A DNA stretch of 29,413 nt from Gracilaria gracilis. Its lineage: Eukaryota; Rhodophyta; Florideophyceae; Gracilariales; Gracilariaceae. The notes under the pieces were generated by a model, which did no database searches, was not told the origin of the DNA, and saw only the letters and a list, made by a program, of their open reading frames with translations. Made by a program: the position numbers and the translations under genes. Where the stretch lies: contig JARGSG010000252.1 of assembly GCA_030374805.1 (NCBI GenBank), positions 1 to 29,413 on the forward strand, given 5' to 3'. Each line of letters begins with the position of its first letter. Within the stretch, counting starts at the first letter, position 1. Below are positions 28,101-29,413 of this stretch, one piece after another.

Positions 28101-29413
28101 GGATAATGCGCAGGATATCCCTATCCCGGAAAGACGTGTCGTCAATGGTTCAATAGAGGAGCGGAGGAAGACAAGCCATTGGCTCTAGCGTCAGAAAGTC
28201 ATGATCCCTCGGACTATAGCCAACTATGCCTGACGTTCGGGAACGGCGCCGCCTTCGAGTAATCTTGACAACATGGCTGTAGATGAAGCGTTCTTCAGTG
28301 TCCCAGCTGGGAATGCAGAGGCAGTCAGACCCAGTTCCGTTTGAGGAGATCTCTGGCGATGATGATGACATCTGGGGGGGATGGGATCAAGTTGGAGGTT
28401 ACCCTGATGAGACGGAAGGGGTAATGACAACCCCTCGGAGCAAGATGAAGCTAGTTCGCTTCTATCCCCGGTCGTTTCGAAGCAGCAAGGGATAAGAGTT
28501 GACCGGGAAGAAGATGCTCTCGCCAACGATGAAAGTGGGTCAGGATGTTCATCAACCCGCCGAGAAGAATGCTGGAGGTGAAAAAATGCAGAGGTGAAGT
28601 GGGTCAGTAATGTTCAGCAACCCATTGAGAAAAGTATTGGGGTGGAGAAGGCTCGCCGTTAGACGAATCACCTGTTCCGATTACGGAGCATTCTTACCAT
28701 CACGATGGAAACGAGGGAGTTGATTCGACGGCATTTGATCTGACAGAGAACGCGATTGAAAGCAAGCCAAGGTTGCGTTTTCAACGTCTTATTGGACCGA
28801 GAAGCTAAATTCTGCTAACGTACAGGATCATGACTCCAAAGGAAGCTCTTCATTTATGACATCAACTGACGCTTATAGTGCGGACAGTCACAGGTTACAG
28901 CAGACTTTCTACAGGCAGAGGCTTCACAGCCCCTGGGTTGGAAGAACAGTGTTTGAACTACACCCATTCGCTCCTGGTGGAGATATTGATCCGCCAAATC
29001 AGCCTTCCTTGGACGGCTTTAATGTTGCTGGAGGCCCCGCAGTAGATGAGACTACATGGATCAGCAAGAGAATGAGAACACCGAAACAGTGAAAGTTGAG
29101 AACCGACGCATTTAAGACAAACGAACCCAAACGTGGAACACCTTTCATTTAATGCTACACCGTAATCAGAGTTGACGGACAAGAATGGAGTTTCTAGAGT
29201 TCCAGATGTTGTGCCGTAAATCGGAAGGTCTTGATTTCAGACCCTACGCTTTATCGAACATGTGATCCATATCGTCCCACTGACGCGGTCGCAGCAGCAT
29301 TTGATCAATCTCAACTCACTGTTTCTTGAAACAGCAGTTGACAGGCCGAGTTCTCGAAACGCATCACCATCAAATCGGATGCCCCTCGTACCGACTACTC
29401 ATGCACTCGCGGA
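25127..29413 (+). pseudogene. Sec16-like gene, right-arm copy, indel-broken and cut by the window end
   Basis: Mirror of the left gene from ATG 25127. It shares the in-frame TAG 25334, TAA 25454, TAG 27157 and TAA 29163. It is additionally broken by a missing G at 26252-26254 and by many small indels after about 27.88 kb, for example ATGTTTTTTGGGCGG where the left arm gives ATGTTTTTGGCGG. The left frame is open across these places. The damage looks like sequencing noise at a contig end rather than decay, because it clusters by position and at homopolymers. The C-terminal conserved part lies beyond the window. Confidence 0.7.

Larger units (their letters stand above)
16552..29413 (-). repeat. 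Right arm of giant inverted repeat
   Basis: Reverse complement of the left arm and cut by the window end. The inner 6 kb matches the left arm without net length change. Three one-base insertions lie at about 22696-22701, 22760-22762 and 22906, one G is missing at 26252-26254, and small indels become frequent after about 27.88 kb. Most alter homopolymers and break otherwise open frames. Confidence 0.97.

Noticed and set aside
1..29413. tRNA, rRNA, CRISPR arrays or bacterial operon signals
   Set aside because: None was found; the genes, introns and spacing are eukaryotic.
27163..29413. Treating right-arm breaks as evolved pseudogene mutations
   Set aside because: They cluster toward the window end, are mostly one-base homopolymer changes, and the left arm is intact at the same sites, which fits sequencing error better.

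Overview
The window is eukaryotic nuclear DNA. It encodes a class I (HDAC3-like) histone deacetylase, ERCC1, a ZNHIT1/Vps71-type HIT zinc-finger protein, a long Sec16-like protein and a hAT-family transposase. Genes are packed closely. The introns I can support are short (about 90-120 nt), with TACTAAC-type branch sites. This fits a compact protist, algal or fungal-type genome; I cannot name the taxon.

Layout. The dominant structure is a giant imperfect palindrome. The left arm (about 3262-16116) and right arm (16552-29413) are reverse complements around a 435-bp asymmetric spacer (16117-16551). Positions pair as x and 32668-x near the centre. From the left: a 198-bp direct repeat (1-198, repeated at 16362-16560), a poorly coding stretch, a small unknown ORF (677-994), the Sec16-like gene (7544-1186, minus), a divergent promoter, ZNHIT1 (8173-8748, plus), an unresolved zone with coding-like frames on both strands (about 8.7-10.4 kb), ERCC1 (10820-11617, plus), HDAC (13383-11965, minus, three exons including a 17-nt microexon), hAT transposase (15892-13406, minus) and the spacer. 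The right arm then repeats hAT, HDAC, ERCC1, the unresolved zone, ZNHIT1 and the first two thirds of the Sec16-like gene in mirror order. hAT, HDAC and ERCC1 translate identically in both arms. Further from the centre the right arm gains homopolymer indels and beyond about 27.9 kb it is full of them. That looks like under-polished contig-end sequence, so a fold-back or amplification artefact must be considered beside a real inverted duplication.

Most interesting signals: (1) the palindrome junction lies at a 9-bp microhomology, and a 16,361-bp direct-repeat period suggests a circular or tandem template; (2) the Sec16-like frame is interrupted by five TAA/TAG codons and no TGA, while nearly every recognisable gene ends in TGA, which raises rare UAR-sense decoding or readthrough as a testable idea, with introns and pseudogenisation as rivals; (3) the hAT stop codon directly abuts the first recognisable HDAC exon; (4) the HDAC gene has a 17-nt microexon; (5) the Sec16-like protein carries two arrays of short motifs (acidic WxxW, then PY-type).

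The recognised genes are housekeeping functions (ER exit sites, chromatin remodelling and deacetylation, nucleotide-excision repair) and do not form an obvious pathway together.
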